Shown here piece after piece: positions 1 to 4,849 of a stretch of 6,690 bases of DNA. The position numbers and the translations under genes are program-made. The notes beneath the pieces were generated by a model. The model made no database searches. It was not told the DNA's origin and was given only the letters and a program-made list of their open reading frames with translations. Position 1 is the first letter of the stretch; each line of letters starts with the position of its first letter. The stretch is from JAQVSV01 sp041667045 (lineage in GTDB: Bacteria > Elusimicrobiota > Elusimicrobia > Elusimicrobiales > Elusimicrobiaceae): positions 1-6,690 of the forward strand of contig JBAYFS010000127.1 of NCBI GenBank assembly GCA_041667045.1. Direction: 5' to 3'.

Positions 1-118
1 CCCAGAACGGGTGCAAAGACTTGAGTTCGGTAATTCGTTGTACTAAGGCCGCATTATGTTCATCTACCGCGTTGCGACGACGGCGATGCCTCACAGCCAG
101 TCCTCGTCGCTTTTTTTT
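1..118 (-). CDS. IS3-family transposase OrfB, N-terminal fragment (cut by window edge)
   Basis: In the -1 frame relative to orfA, the minus strand stays open from the slippery site (118-112) to the window edge. It encodes about 39 residues ending RITELKSLHPFW, which matches the usual start of IS3-family OrfB (a LK..HPFWGYRR-type motif preceding the catalytic rve/DDE integrase domain). The DDE domain itself lies outside. Two translation routes are possible: a -1 frameshift at the A8 run giving an OrfAB fusion, which is the family norm, or independent initiation at the GTG at 94-92, which overlaps the orfA stop as GTGA. No stop codon interrupts the visible part, so the element may be intact beyond the window. 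Confidence 0.82.
74..118 (-). promoter_or_regulatory. Programmed -1 frameshift site of the IS (A8 slippery run plus possible hairpin)
   Basis: Eight consecutive A residues on the minus strand (118-111) supply an A_AAA_AAA heptamer in the correct orfA phase (TTA AAA AAA AGC). After a -1 slip the orfB frame continues without a stop. Directly 3', GCGACGA (110-104) is perfectly complementary to TCGTCGC (80-74), giving a 7-bp GC-rich stem that could stimulate the shift. The stem begins only one nucleotide after the heptamer, closer than the 5-9 nt often seen, so its stimulatory role is inferred. Confidence 0.7.
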
Positions 119-360
119 AACTCCAAGGTCAGTTCGCCGATTACGCGCTTTAATTTCGCGTTCTGCCGCAATAGCCGCTCTTCTTCCTTGCCGCTATCTT
201 CAAACGCTTTGCCCATATTCGTGAGAAATTTCTCGCGCCATTGATAATATTGCGCCTGGCTTATCTCGTTTTCCGCGCATAATTCCGCTACAGAACGCCC
301 TTTTATCCCCTGCAGCACAATTTCAGCTTTCTGCTTAGTGTCCCATTTCCGTTTTACCAT
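91..360 (-). CDS. IS3-family transposase OrfA (helix-turn-helix subunit)
   Basis: This 89-aa protein is the DNA-binding OrfA of an IS3-family transposase. It begins MVKRKWDTKQKAEIVLQG. Residues ~22-45 (SVAELCAENEISQAQYYQWREKF) form the helix-turn-helix typical of IS3/IS911 OrfA. Residues ~59-83 form a leucine-rich coiled coil (the ELTLELKK signature), which in the family mediates multimerisation. Length is normal. The ATG at 360-358 has a good Shine-Dalgarno, GGAG at 371-368, 7 nt upstream. Near the 3' end the codons TTA AAA AAA AGC carry a slippery A run, allowing a -1 shift into orfB to make the OrfAB transposase. OrfA alone regulates and binds the ends. In-frame translation ends at the TGA at 93-91. 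Confidence 0.93.
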   Translation of the reverse strand: MVKRKWDTKQKAEIVLQGIKGRSVAELCAENEISQAQYYQWREKFLTNMGKAFEDSGKEEERLLRQNAKLKRVIGELTLELKKSDEDWL

Positions 361-403
361 GACTGTTCTCCAAGTTTTCAGCCATAGTCTACTATTTCGA
401 GCA

Positions 404-423
404 TCAACTCTTACAGGGGTTCA
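404..423 (-). repeat. Probable terminal inverted repeat of the IS (orfA-proximal end)
   Basis: Read on the minus strand from 423, the sequence starts TGAACCCCTGTAAGAG. The TG start and the C-rich tract fit an IS3-family end. The matching repeat at the orfB-distal end is outside the window, so the inner limit of the repeat given here is approximate. The reading frame of the disrupted aminotransferase resumes recognisable family similarity just outside it, which supports the position. Confidence 0.6.
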
Positions 424-1451
424 GTATAGGTTTAGATATCTGCTTTGAAACCCGTAGGCAAATTGCCGCCTATTTTGGGTTTGGTGATTACAATAAGGTA
501 GTGTTTTGCAAAAATGCCACAGAGGCGCTTAATCTTGCCATTCGCGGATTTGTGCTCAAATTTCACGAAAAGCATGACCGAAAGCCCCGGCTGGTTTCTA
601 CCATGGCGGAACATAATTCGGTACTGCGGCCACTGTTTCACCTGCTGAAAGAAAACCTTATCGATTTAAAACTGGCTCCGCTTACCACCCAGAGCACAAT
701 TGCGTATGACGCGTTGCTGCTTCTGCTGGCAAACTGCGACATGGCGGTAGTCACTGCCGCTTCCAATGTTACCGGCGATATAACTGATTTCGAACTTGTG
801 GGCAACGCCTGCCGTGACGCTGGCGTGTTTCTTTTGGCTGATGCTTCCCAAAGTGCTGGTTCGGTGGAGATACCTTTTGCTGCATATGGTGTATCTGCTG
901 TGGCGTTTACGGGGCACAAATATTTACTTGGCCCCGCCGGTGTGGGTGGGTTGGTTTTCTGCGGAGAACCTCCATTCCTGCCGATAATGCAGGGCGGTAC
1001 GGGGGTTCACAGTCAGTCGATCCATCAGCCTCAGCAGATACCACTTCTCTACGAGGCGGGCACTCACAACAGTATAGGCATAGCGGGGCTTAATGCCGCG
1101 CTTAAATACCGCGCCGGGGCTGAATTCTCCGCCATTCGGGACAAGGGTGTTAATTTTGCGCTTAAACTGGCGCGGCGGCTTGCCGCTGACCGTAAATTCA
1201 AGGTTCTTGGCAACCCGCAAGCTCCGCAGAGAGCACCGGCTGTTTCATTTGTTGCCACCGGGTGGAACTGTGAGGATATGGGCCATGTGCTTTGGGAAAA
1301 CGGCGGCATAGTGTGCCGCACGGGTCTGCATTGCGCACCACTTATTCACAAGGCGGCCGGCCTGCCCGAAGGTTCGGTTCGGGTTAGTTTTTCAGTTTAT
1401 ACAACAGAACCGGAATATGAACGGCTTGTGGAACTTTTGGGAAAATTCTGA
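424..1451 (+). pseudogene. Class V aminotransferase, cysteine desulfurase-like, 5' end removed by IS insertion
   Basis: This is a PLP-dependent fold-type I enzyme of the class V (cysteine desulfurase-like) group. Numbered from the GTG at 501, the visible motifs are KNATEALNLA (4-13), the PLP-stacking His38 in MAEHNS, the cofactor-binding LADASQSAG (112-120), the Schiff-base Lys140 in TGHKYLLGPAG, EAGTHNSIG (185-193) and RTGLHCAPL (273-281) with the probable catalytic Cys278. The GTG is not a credible start. The same frame is open upstream to the IS end and encodes family-like sequence (ETRRQIAAYFGFGDYNKVVF) before it. The missing part is roughly the first 35-40 residues, including the N-terminal LDNAAT-type motif usual in the family. 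Family members mobilise sulfur (or selenium) from cysteine; the acceptor here is unknown. The stop overlaps the next start as TGATG. The gene is probably non-functional unless the IS excises. Confidence 0.88.
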
Positions 1452-1750
1452 TGCCGGGACTGGTGCGCGAAATCATTGATGTTGAAAACTGCATGGATGG
1501 GGCCATGATAAAGAAATATGTCCTGTCCATTGTAATTGATGAAAAACTGATAAATTACCTGTCCGCGCTGGGCACTTTTGAGTTTCATCAGGACTTTGCA
1601 AGACCGTTTTTTAAGGTGCAGGATGCCGAGCGGTTCGAGGTTAAAGGCATCGCGGGTAATGACTATTTAAGAGTGGTCATTTATAAAACAAATCCAGAGG
1701 CAAGCGCCGAAGACTTGCGTTTGTTTCTGGATAAATACACGGAGGGATGA
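1451..1750 (+). CDS. Small conserved-looking protein of unknown function (99 aa)
   Basis: I do not recognise this protein. It starts with the ATG that overlaps the aminotransferase stop (TGATG) and ends in an ATGA overlap with a possible start of the next gene, so it is almost certainly translated as part of the cluster. There is no signal peptide or membrane segment. The predicted layout is a strand (KKYVLSIVID, 21-30), a helix (EKLINYLSALGTF, 31-43), strands around FFKVQDAERFEVKG (53-66) and YLRVVIYK (72-79), and a closing helix (SAEDLRLFLDKY, 85-96). This beta-alpha-beta-beta-alpha pattern would suit a small ferredoxin-like or ACT-like fold, but that is inference. It has a single Cys (14). 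Later in-frame ATGs at 1493 and 1505 are alternative starts; 1505 would give MIKKYVLSIV. No strong Shine-Dalgarno precedes 1451, so translational coupling is likely. Confidence 0.75.
   Translation: MPGLVREIIDVENCMDGAMIKKYVLSIVIDEKLINYLSALGTFEFHQDFARPFFKVQDAERFEVKGIAGNDYLRVVIYKTNPEASAEDLRLFLDKYTEG
1741..1746 (+). promoter_or_regulatory. Ribosome binding site that decides the start of the 61-aa gene
   Basis: GGAGGG lies immediately before two in-frame ATGs. The first (1747) directly abuts it, leaving no spacer. The second (1753) is 6 nt away, which is workable spacing. The second ATG is therefore preferred. Confidence 0.7.
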
Positions 1751-1752
1751 CA

Positions 1753-1938
1753 ATGGGAATAAGACTGAAAAAAGGGTTCGAACTTGCCAGACAGCAAGGC
1801 GGTTTGACCCTGAGCATGCGGCTGGCAATGCTTACAAAAATGTCGGGGCTGACGGTGGATTCCATGCCGGACAGTCCAGAAAACATCAAAACCATGACCG
1901 ATGCGTTAAGAAGCCTCGGCATTACACCAATTATCTAA
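1753..1938 (+). CDS. Small helical protein of unknown function (61 aa)
   Basis: This protein is unrecognised. It is soluble and mostly helical: a basic N-terminus (MGIRLKKGFELARQQGG), a helix SMRLAMLTKMSGL, then PDSPENIKTMTDALRSLG near the C-terminus. The proline-flanked PDSPENI segment followed by a helix is the most distinctive part and would be a useful search seed. It has no cysteines and no membrane segment. The start at 1753 is chosen because GGAGGG at 1741-1746 has proper spacing to it; the ATG at 1747 (two residues longer, overlapping the previous stop as ATGA) is the alternative. It lies 18 nt before the first V4R-like gene and is probably an accessory subunit or adaptor of the same cluster, judged from position alone. 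Confidence 0.7.
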   Translation: MGIRLKKGFELARQQGGLTLSMRLAMLTKMSGLTVDSMPDSPENIKTMTDALRSLGITPII

Positions 1939-1956
1939 AAGGAGAACCGGAAAACT

Positions 1957-2493
1957 ATGCCAATATTCAAACAGGTAGTAATGACTTTTGACAAACGCTT
2001 CGATACGCGCACATGTAGACATTCACTGAACGGTGAAAACTATGTGCTGCATTGCCACCACTTCACCACGCTGTATTCACAGCTGGCGGAAGACGCCAAG
2101 GATTTCGGCGGCGTGAAAATGCTACGCGAGACCGCCGAAGATTCGTTCTATAATACCCTTAAGCGGTATTATGCCGATAACAACATAACCAATCCGACCG
2201 ATAAGGTCCGCATTGCCGAGGAATACTATTCCTGCATCGGCCTTGGTAAAATAAGTTTTGCCAGCGTGGGAGAGGTAAGCGGCCACGTGGTGCTGTCCCG
2301 CTCGCATGTGGACGAAGGCTGGATTAAGAAATTCGGCAAGCGGGAACAGCCTGTAAACTATATAACCCATGGTTATGTAACCGCGGTATTTTCGCTTCTT
2401 AACGATCAGTCGGTCAGGTCTTTTACCGCCACGGAAGTAAAGAGCATCGTTGCCGGTGCTCCAGAATCCGAAATACAGGTTTACAAAAATTAA
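1957..2493 (+). CDS. V4R-like small-ligand-binding protein, first of a tandem pair (178 aa)
   Basis: This is probably a divergent V4R (4-vinyl reductase-type) domain protein. The assignment rests mainly on its resemblance to the neighbouring, clearer V4R protein. HGYVTAVFSLLN (138-149) aligns with LQGVCAAFMDLA of the neighbour, and FTATEVKSIVAG (156-167) with FECEQTKGIEVG. The central ISFASVGEVSGHVVLSRSHVDEGW (99-122) corresponds to the mid-domain strands. The N-terminal CHHFTTLYSQLAEDAKDFGG (33-52) has a Cys-His-His cluster that could bind a metal or haem, but that is inference. V4R domains are small-molecule sensors or carriers, as in BchJ and the N-terminus of XylR-type regulators. No DNA-binding or membrane segment is present. 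An AGGAG Shine-Dalgarno at 1940-1944 precedes the ATG by 12 nt. The gene lies in the aminotransferase cluster, 21 nt before its paralogue. Confidence 0.72.
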   Translation: MPIFKQVVMTFDKRFDTRTCRHSLNGENYVLHCHHFTTLYSQLAEDAKDFGGVKMLRETAEDSFYNTLKRYYADNNITNPTDKVRIAEEYYSCIGLGKISFASVGEVSGHVVLSRSHVDEGWIKKFGKREQPVNYITHGYVTAVFSLLNDQSVRSFTATEVKSIVAGAPESEIQVYKN

Positions 2494-2514
2494 TTAACCG
2501 GAGGGTTATTTATC

Positions 2515-3126
2515 ATGGCTATCAACAGAAAAAAAATTATCGCCGATATGTCCAAAGTTTCTGTCCTGTGCGGTTCCACCGGCATGATTGACGCTTTTGG
2601 CGTGCTGGTAAACCAGTTGCCTACTTCGTTCTGGAATAACTTTGCATCAAAACTTACCCATTCCGTTTCCGAAGAACTTTACCCTGCGGCTAAAACTCTG
2701 CTGGTAAACGCCGGACATGAGTGCGGTTATCATACCGGCTACGGCATTATCACTTCCGAAGAATGGAAAGCGGTTGTGGGCCCGATGGTAGAAAAACAGC
2801 CCGAAGACATCCTGCACGGCGCTTTTGCCGTTTTTTCGGCCTGGGGCTGGGCAAAATGCGAAGTAGTGGAACTTGTTCCCGGTAAAAAAATGGTTGTGCG
2901 CGCGTATGACTATTATGAATCCGATATTGTTCGTCACGGTCGCGCCAAGCATATGAGCGCTTACATGCTGCAAGGTGTGTGCGCCGCGTTTATGGATCTC
3001 GCTTATGGCGGTCCGTATGACCCCACCGGTAAAACCGGACTCAATACCTTTGAATGTGAGCAGACCAAGGGTATTGAAGTTGGTGATGATTACGGCGAAT
3101 TTGTTGTAACCCCAGTCGCCAAGTAG
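2515..3126 (+). CDS. V4R (4-vinyl reductase-like) domain protein, second of a tandem pair (203 aa)
   Basis: This is a single-domain V4R-like protein. Typical features are LLVNAGHECGYHTGYGIITSEEW (62-84; the glycine-rich entry to the domain, with His68, Cys70 and His73), FAVFSAWGWAKCEVVELVPGKKMVVRAYDYYES (104-136), the helix AYMLQGVCAAFMDLAYG (149-165) and the C-terminal FECEQTKGIEVGDDYGEFVVTP (179-200), where family members usually carry Cys residues. Cys181 is in that position. V4R domains bind small hydrophobic or aromatic ligands, and some are proposed to act in tetrapyrrole or cofactor chemistry. The ligand here is unknown. There is no fused output domain, so it is more likely a carrier, sensor subunit or enzyme component than a regulator. 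GGAGG at 2500-2504 lies 10 nt before the ATG. It is the last gene of the unit, followed by a terminator. It probably pairs with the preceding paralogue. Confidence 0.8.
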   Translation: MAINRKKIIADMSKVSVLCGSTGMIDAFGVLVNQLPTSFWNNFASKLTHSVSEELYPAAKTLLVNAGHECGYHTGYGIITSEEWKAVVGPMVEKQPEDILHGAFAVFSAWGWAKCEVVELVPGKKMVVRAYDYYESDIVRHGRAKHMSAYMLQGVCAAFMDLAYGGPYDPTGKTGLNTFECEQTKGIEVGDDYGEFVVTPVAK

Positions 3127-3140
3127 GCTGCATGTTTACT

Positions 3141-3173
3141 CAACACCCCCGCACAGATTGTGCGGGGGTGTTG
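3141..3173 (+). terminator. Rho-independent-type terminator after the V4R gene
   Basis: A perfect 15-bp inverted repeat (arms CAACACCCCCGCACA at 3141-3155 and its complement at 3159-3173) with a 3-nt loop is followed by a short T-rich tail (TTCTTT). It begins 14 nt after the V4R stop at 3126. The stem is very GC-rich and the T-tract is modest. It ends the plus-strand unit; there is no T-tract on the other side, so it is not obviously bidirectional. Confidence 0.88.
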
Positions 3174-3527
3174 TTCTTTGGCAAAATATCGGCAATACTT
3201 GGAAGCGTTATCGGCAATGCCTCCTGCCAGTAAATACATCCCGCCCGACTCGCCCCGCCAATAGCCGCCATATCACCCTGCTTAACTTTTGTTGCCGGAA
3301 AATGGCTATAGACATGCCTGAAAACTCGTGAATTTTTGAGTTAAAGATATTAGATTTGATAGGAATTGATGGTATAAATTGTTAATGAAATACCGTTTAT
3401 GGGGTGGGAATTACTAACTTCCCCGTTTGATTTGCTGAATGTAACAGTTTGGGGAGAGAGATTTGCCGGAGGGAAACTGGTCTATAAAAGCTTATAGGGG
3501 CGATAGTGCCGCGTCGTGACGCCGCGC
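3174..3527 (+). other. Non-coding gap between convergent transcription units
   Basis: I see no credible gene here. A 10-bp direct repeat, TATCGGCAAT, occurs at 3187-3196 and 3209-3218 (22 bp apart). The middle (about 3325-3415) is clearly more AT-rich than its surroundings. Small inverted repeats occur near the end of the STAS-like gene: CTATAA/TTATAG (3482-3487, 3492-3497) and GCGTC/GACGC (3511-3515, 3518-3522). The latter could form a weak stem after the minus-strand stop but has no T-tract. No tRNA, riboswitch or CRISPR-like pattern was recognised. Confidence 0.6.
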
Positions 3528-3827
3528 CTATTGGTCCGCCAGTCCTTCCTGCATATAGTCCGCAACTATTGCGATGATTTTTTTAACTGTTTCATTGCAA
3601 GATTTAAAAGTTATTTTATCCAGAATTTCATTTCCGAACTGCCTGATAACGTCACTAATCATCGCATGGATAAATGATTGGGTTGCCGCGTCAACTCCGG
3701 TGAAATCAATGACAATCGGTTCGCCTTTGCTTAGCGCGGGGACAATTTCCTGGAGACGAATTTCCTTAGCCACGTCTTTATTCTCCGCGAATGAACCTGC
3801 TCTGTCAAATATATTAATTTGTTTCAT
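3528..3827 (-). CDS. STAS-like domain protein (DUF4325-like), partner of the GHKL ATPase
   Basis: This 99-aa protein has the pattern of the STAS-like DUF4325 family: a strand and loop GEPIVIDFTGVDAATQSFIHAMISDVIRQFG (35-65), with the DF.GV motif at 41-45 and the downstream T/S residues (Thr49, Ser51) that open the following helix, then KITFKSCNETVKKIIAIV (71-88). In anti-sigma antagonists of the SpoIIAA type the equivalent helix start carries the serine phosphorylated by the partner kinase. Whether Ser51 or Thr49 serves that role here is inference. The ATG overlaps the stop of the GHKL gene (ATGA), with no strong Shine-Dalgarno, so translation is probably coupled and the two products matched in amount. 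It is cytosolic. No sigma factor or other effector gene follows within the window. Confidence 0.83.
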   Translation of the reverse strand: MKQINIFDRAGSFAENKDVAKEIRLQEIVPALSKGEPIVIDFTGVDAATQSFIHAMISDVIRQFGNEILDKITFKSCNETVKKIIAIVADYMQEGLADQ

Positions 3828-4786
3828 ATAAATTTAGGTTTCCGGTAACGCGCTTTAACTCTTTCTTTAACTGTGTCGGAATAAGTTTTTCTGATGGCAT
3901 CTAAAAGAGCTGAAAACTCGGCCGTTCTGTCCAGGGTAATATCCGCGCCTACTGCCGTTCCCTGCCAATACGGAAGATCTTCTTCTGTTGAATGTCTGTC
4001 TTTAAATGGGTCCGCATTTAGTCTGAGCACATTTTTGATGGATTTTTTCAGGAGTTTATATAAGGCCGACCCGCTGTATATGACAAAAAAATCGCGGTTG
4101 ACGCTCGCTATTGATTTAATGAAAAACAATCCCGCTCCGGCATTCTGTTCGGTGCCGCCTTCTTTCCGGGTCGTGCCTGTTATGCCAGGCATAAGAGCAA
4201 GTTTAATAGCTTCCATATCTGTCTGCACCGAATACGACTGGGCTATTGTTGCCTTGATTCCCAGTCCCGTGTCAGCGATTCCGATTCGAATTGAGTTGCT
4301 TTTTTTATAATATTGGGCGCACAGAAACGCCCCGTGTTCGGATTTTGAATGTTCAAGAACATTTCTTGCCAACTCGCTGACTATATATCCGATAGTTCTG
4401 GCTTGTTCCGGCTCAAGGTGTAACAGCGGGATCATTTCCGTTATAAATTTGCTTAATTCGGATGAGGTTTTTATCTGCGTTATCGGAATGAACCTTCCCG
4501 CTGATTCATGCTCGACTATACTGATATCCGCCTTGATCCCTAGTTTTTCAAAAAGCCCCATCCGCACAAGGTAATGCCGTGATTTGGCTTCCAATTTTTG
4601 ACAATTGATATTTGTCGCTGGAACGGTTGCTCCGCGTGCGGCAATCATGGCGAGGACTATAGGATGGACTGAAATCCATTTATCATTGGCCGCTATTTCA
4701 AGTGTGTCGGACGGATGTGGATCGAAAGCTCGAAGAAACGGATCAATGTTCCCAAGAAATGCGCTGTTTGGAATGTAGAATCTCAT
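3824..4786 (-). CDS. GHKL-superfamily (HATPase_c) ATP-binding protein, anti-sigma/kinase-like
   Basis: This 320-aa cytosolic protein has a C-terminal GHKL ATP-binding domain. The N box is SELARNVLEHS (137-147; Glu138, Asn142), the G1 box is IADTGLGIK (170-178; Asp172) and the G2 box is EQNAGAGLFFIKS (213-225). It closes with the GTAVGADITL strand (276-285). The N-terminal ~130 residues contain the segment ANDKWISVHPIVLAMIAARG (33-52), resembling the N-terminal region of ATPases paired with STAS-like proteins. There is no dimerisation/phosphoacceptor His box and no membrane segment, so it is not a classical sensor kinase. Likely role: ATP-dependent switch or serine-kinase-like partner of the downstream STAS-like protein. 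Composition appears less GC-rich than the adjacent ABC-F gene. The ATG at 4786 lies exactly where transcription should start, so the message is predicted leaderless. MutL- or topoisomerase-like GHKL roles are unlikely given the STAS partner. Confidence 0.88.
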   Translation of the reverse strand: MRFYIPNSAFLGNIDPFLRAFDPHPSDTLEIAANDKWISVHPIVLAMIAARGATVPATNINCQKLEAKSRHYLVRMGLFEKLGIKADISIVEHESAGRFIPITQIKTSSELSKFITEMIPLLHLEPEQARTIGYIVSELARNVLEHSKSEHGAFLCAQYYKKSNSIRIGIADTGLGIKATIAQSYSVQTDMEAIKLALMPGITGTTRKEGGTEQNAGAGLFFIKSIASVNRDFFVIYSGSALYKLLKKSIKNVLRLNADPFKDRHSTEEDLPYWQGTAVGADITLDRTAEFSALLDAIRKTYSDTVKERVKARYRKPKFI

Positions 4787-4792
4787 TACCTA

Positions 4793-4821
4793 ATTATACC
4801 GGGATTCCCGGTAAATGTCAA
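4793..4821 (-). promoter_or_regulatory. Consensus sigma70-type promoter for the GHKL/STAS-like operon, predicting a leaderless mRNA
   Basis: On the minus strand, TTGACA (4821-4816) and TATAAT (4798-4793) are both perfect consensus hexamers with an optimal 17-nt spacer. Counting the usual 6 nt after the -10 places +1 at 4786, the A of the ATG of the GHKL gene. No room remains for a Shine-Dalgarno. The spacer is almost wholly occupied by a palindrome abutting the -10, as expected of a repressible promoter. Confidence 0.85.
4799..4811. promoter_or_regulatory. Operator-like palindrome O1 inside the promoter spacer
   Basis: CCGGGATTCCCGG is a perfect 13-bp odd palindrome (6-bp arms around one A/T). 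With flanking bases the symmetry extends to TACCGGGATTCCCGGTA (4797-4813). It fills the spacer and touches the -10, so a protein bound here should block RNA polymerase. The cognate regulator is not in the window. Confidence 0.72.
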
Positions 4822-4825
4822 TGTG

Positions 4826-4838
4826 CCGGGAATCCCGG
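4826..4838. promoter_or_regulatory. Operator-like palindrome O2 just upstream of the -35
   Basis: CCGGGAATCCCGG repeats O1 exactly except that the central base is the complement, i.e. it is in inverted orientation. It lies 4 bp upstream of the -35, with centres 27 bp apart from O1. The two copies together make a 14-bp perfect inverted repeat (4798-4811 and 4826-4839). It lies 11 bp past the ABC-F stop. There is no T-tract after it in the ABC-F direction, so it does not look like that gene's terminator. Confidence 0.7.
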
Positions 4839-4849
4839 TAAAAAACGGA

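Larger units (their letters stand above)
1..423 (-). mobile_element. IS3-family insertion sequence, left-end portion (partial)
   Basis: The minus strand shows a typical IS3-family layout: a terminal sequence beginning TGAACCCCTGTAAG at 423, a short leader, orfA (360-91), an A8 slippery run and the start of orfB in the -1 frame, which leaves the window at position 1. IS3-family ends characteristically begin with TG, which puts the outer boundary at 423. Immediately beyond it, at 424, an aminotransferase reading frame is already in progress. The opposite end of the element and any short target duplication (3-5 bp is usual for the family) lie outside the window, so the boundary is inferred from one end only. 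The subgroup (IS2-like, IS150-like or other) cannot be decided. Confidence 0.85.

Noticed and set aside
21..244. Plus-strand open frames over the transposase region
   Set aside because: They lie antisense to orfA/orfB, with low-complexity Arg/Ser-rich translations and no motif; they are shadows of the IS genes.
463..494. TTGCCG ... TACAAT as an outward promoter after the IS
   Set aside because: The spacer is 20 nt, outside the useful range, and the sequence is coding for a conserved part of the aminotransferase.
638..1321. Several minus-strand and alternate-frame open stretches inside the aminotransferase
   Set aside because: They overlap a frame with clear PLP-enzyme motifs, have no recognisable domains and no good start context.
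2874..2884. TTCCCGGTAAA resembling an operator half-site inside the second V4R gene
   Set aside because: It is only a half-site, lacks the symmetric partner and is explained by the codons for VPGKK.
2647..2973. 108-residue minus-strand open frame inside the second V4R gene
   Set aside because: It is antisense to a gene with a good Shine-Dalgarno and V4R motifs; the translation has no family resemblance.
3356..3378. TTGATA ... TATAAA as a promoter in the intergenic gap
   Set aside because: The spacer is only about 11 nt, and no plus-strand gene follows.
3894..4310. 138-residue plus-strand open frame opposite the GHKL gene
   Set aside because: The minus-strand frame carries all three GHKL nucleotide-binding boxes, so this is a shadow.
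4798..4839. The 14-bp inverted repeat as a terminator of the ABC-F gene
   Set aside because: There is no T-tract after the repeat in the ABC-F direction. The run of T lies before it. The -35 and -10 hexamers are interleaved exactly with the two palindromes, which fits operators better.
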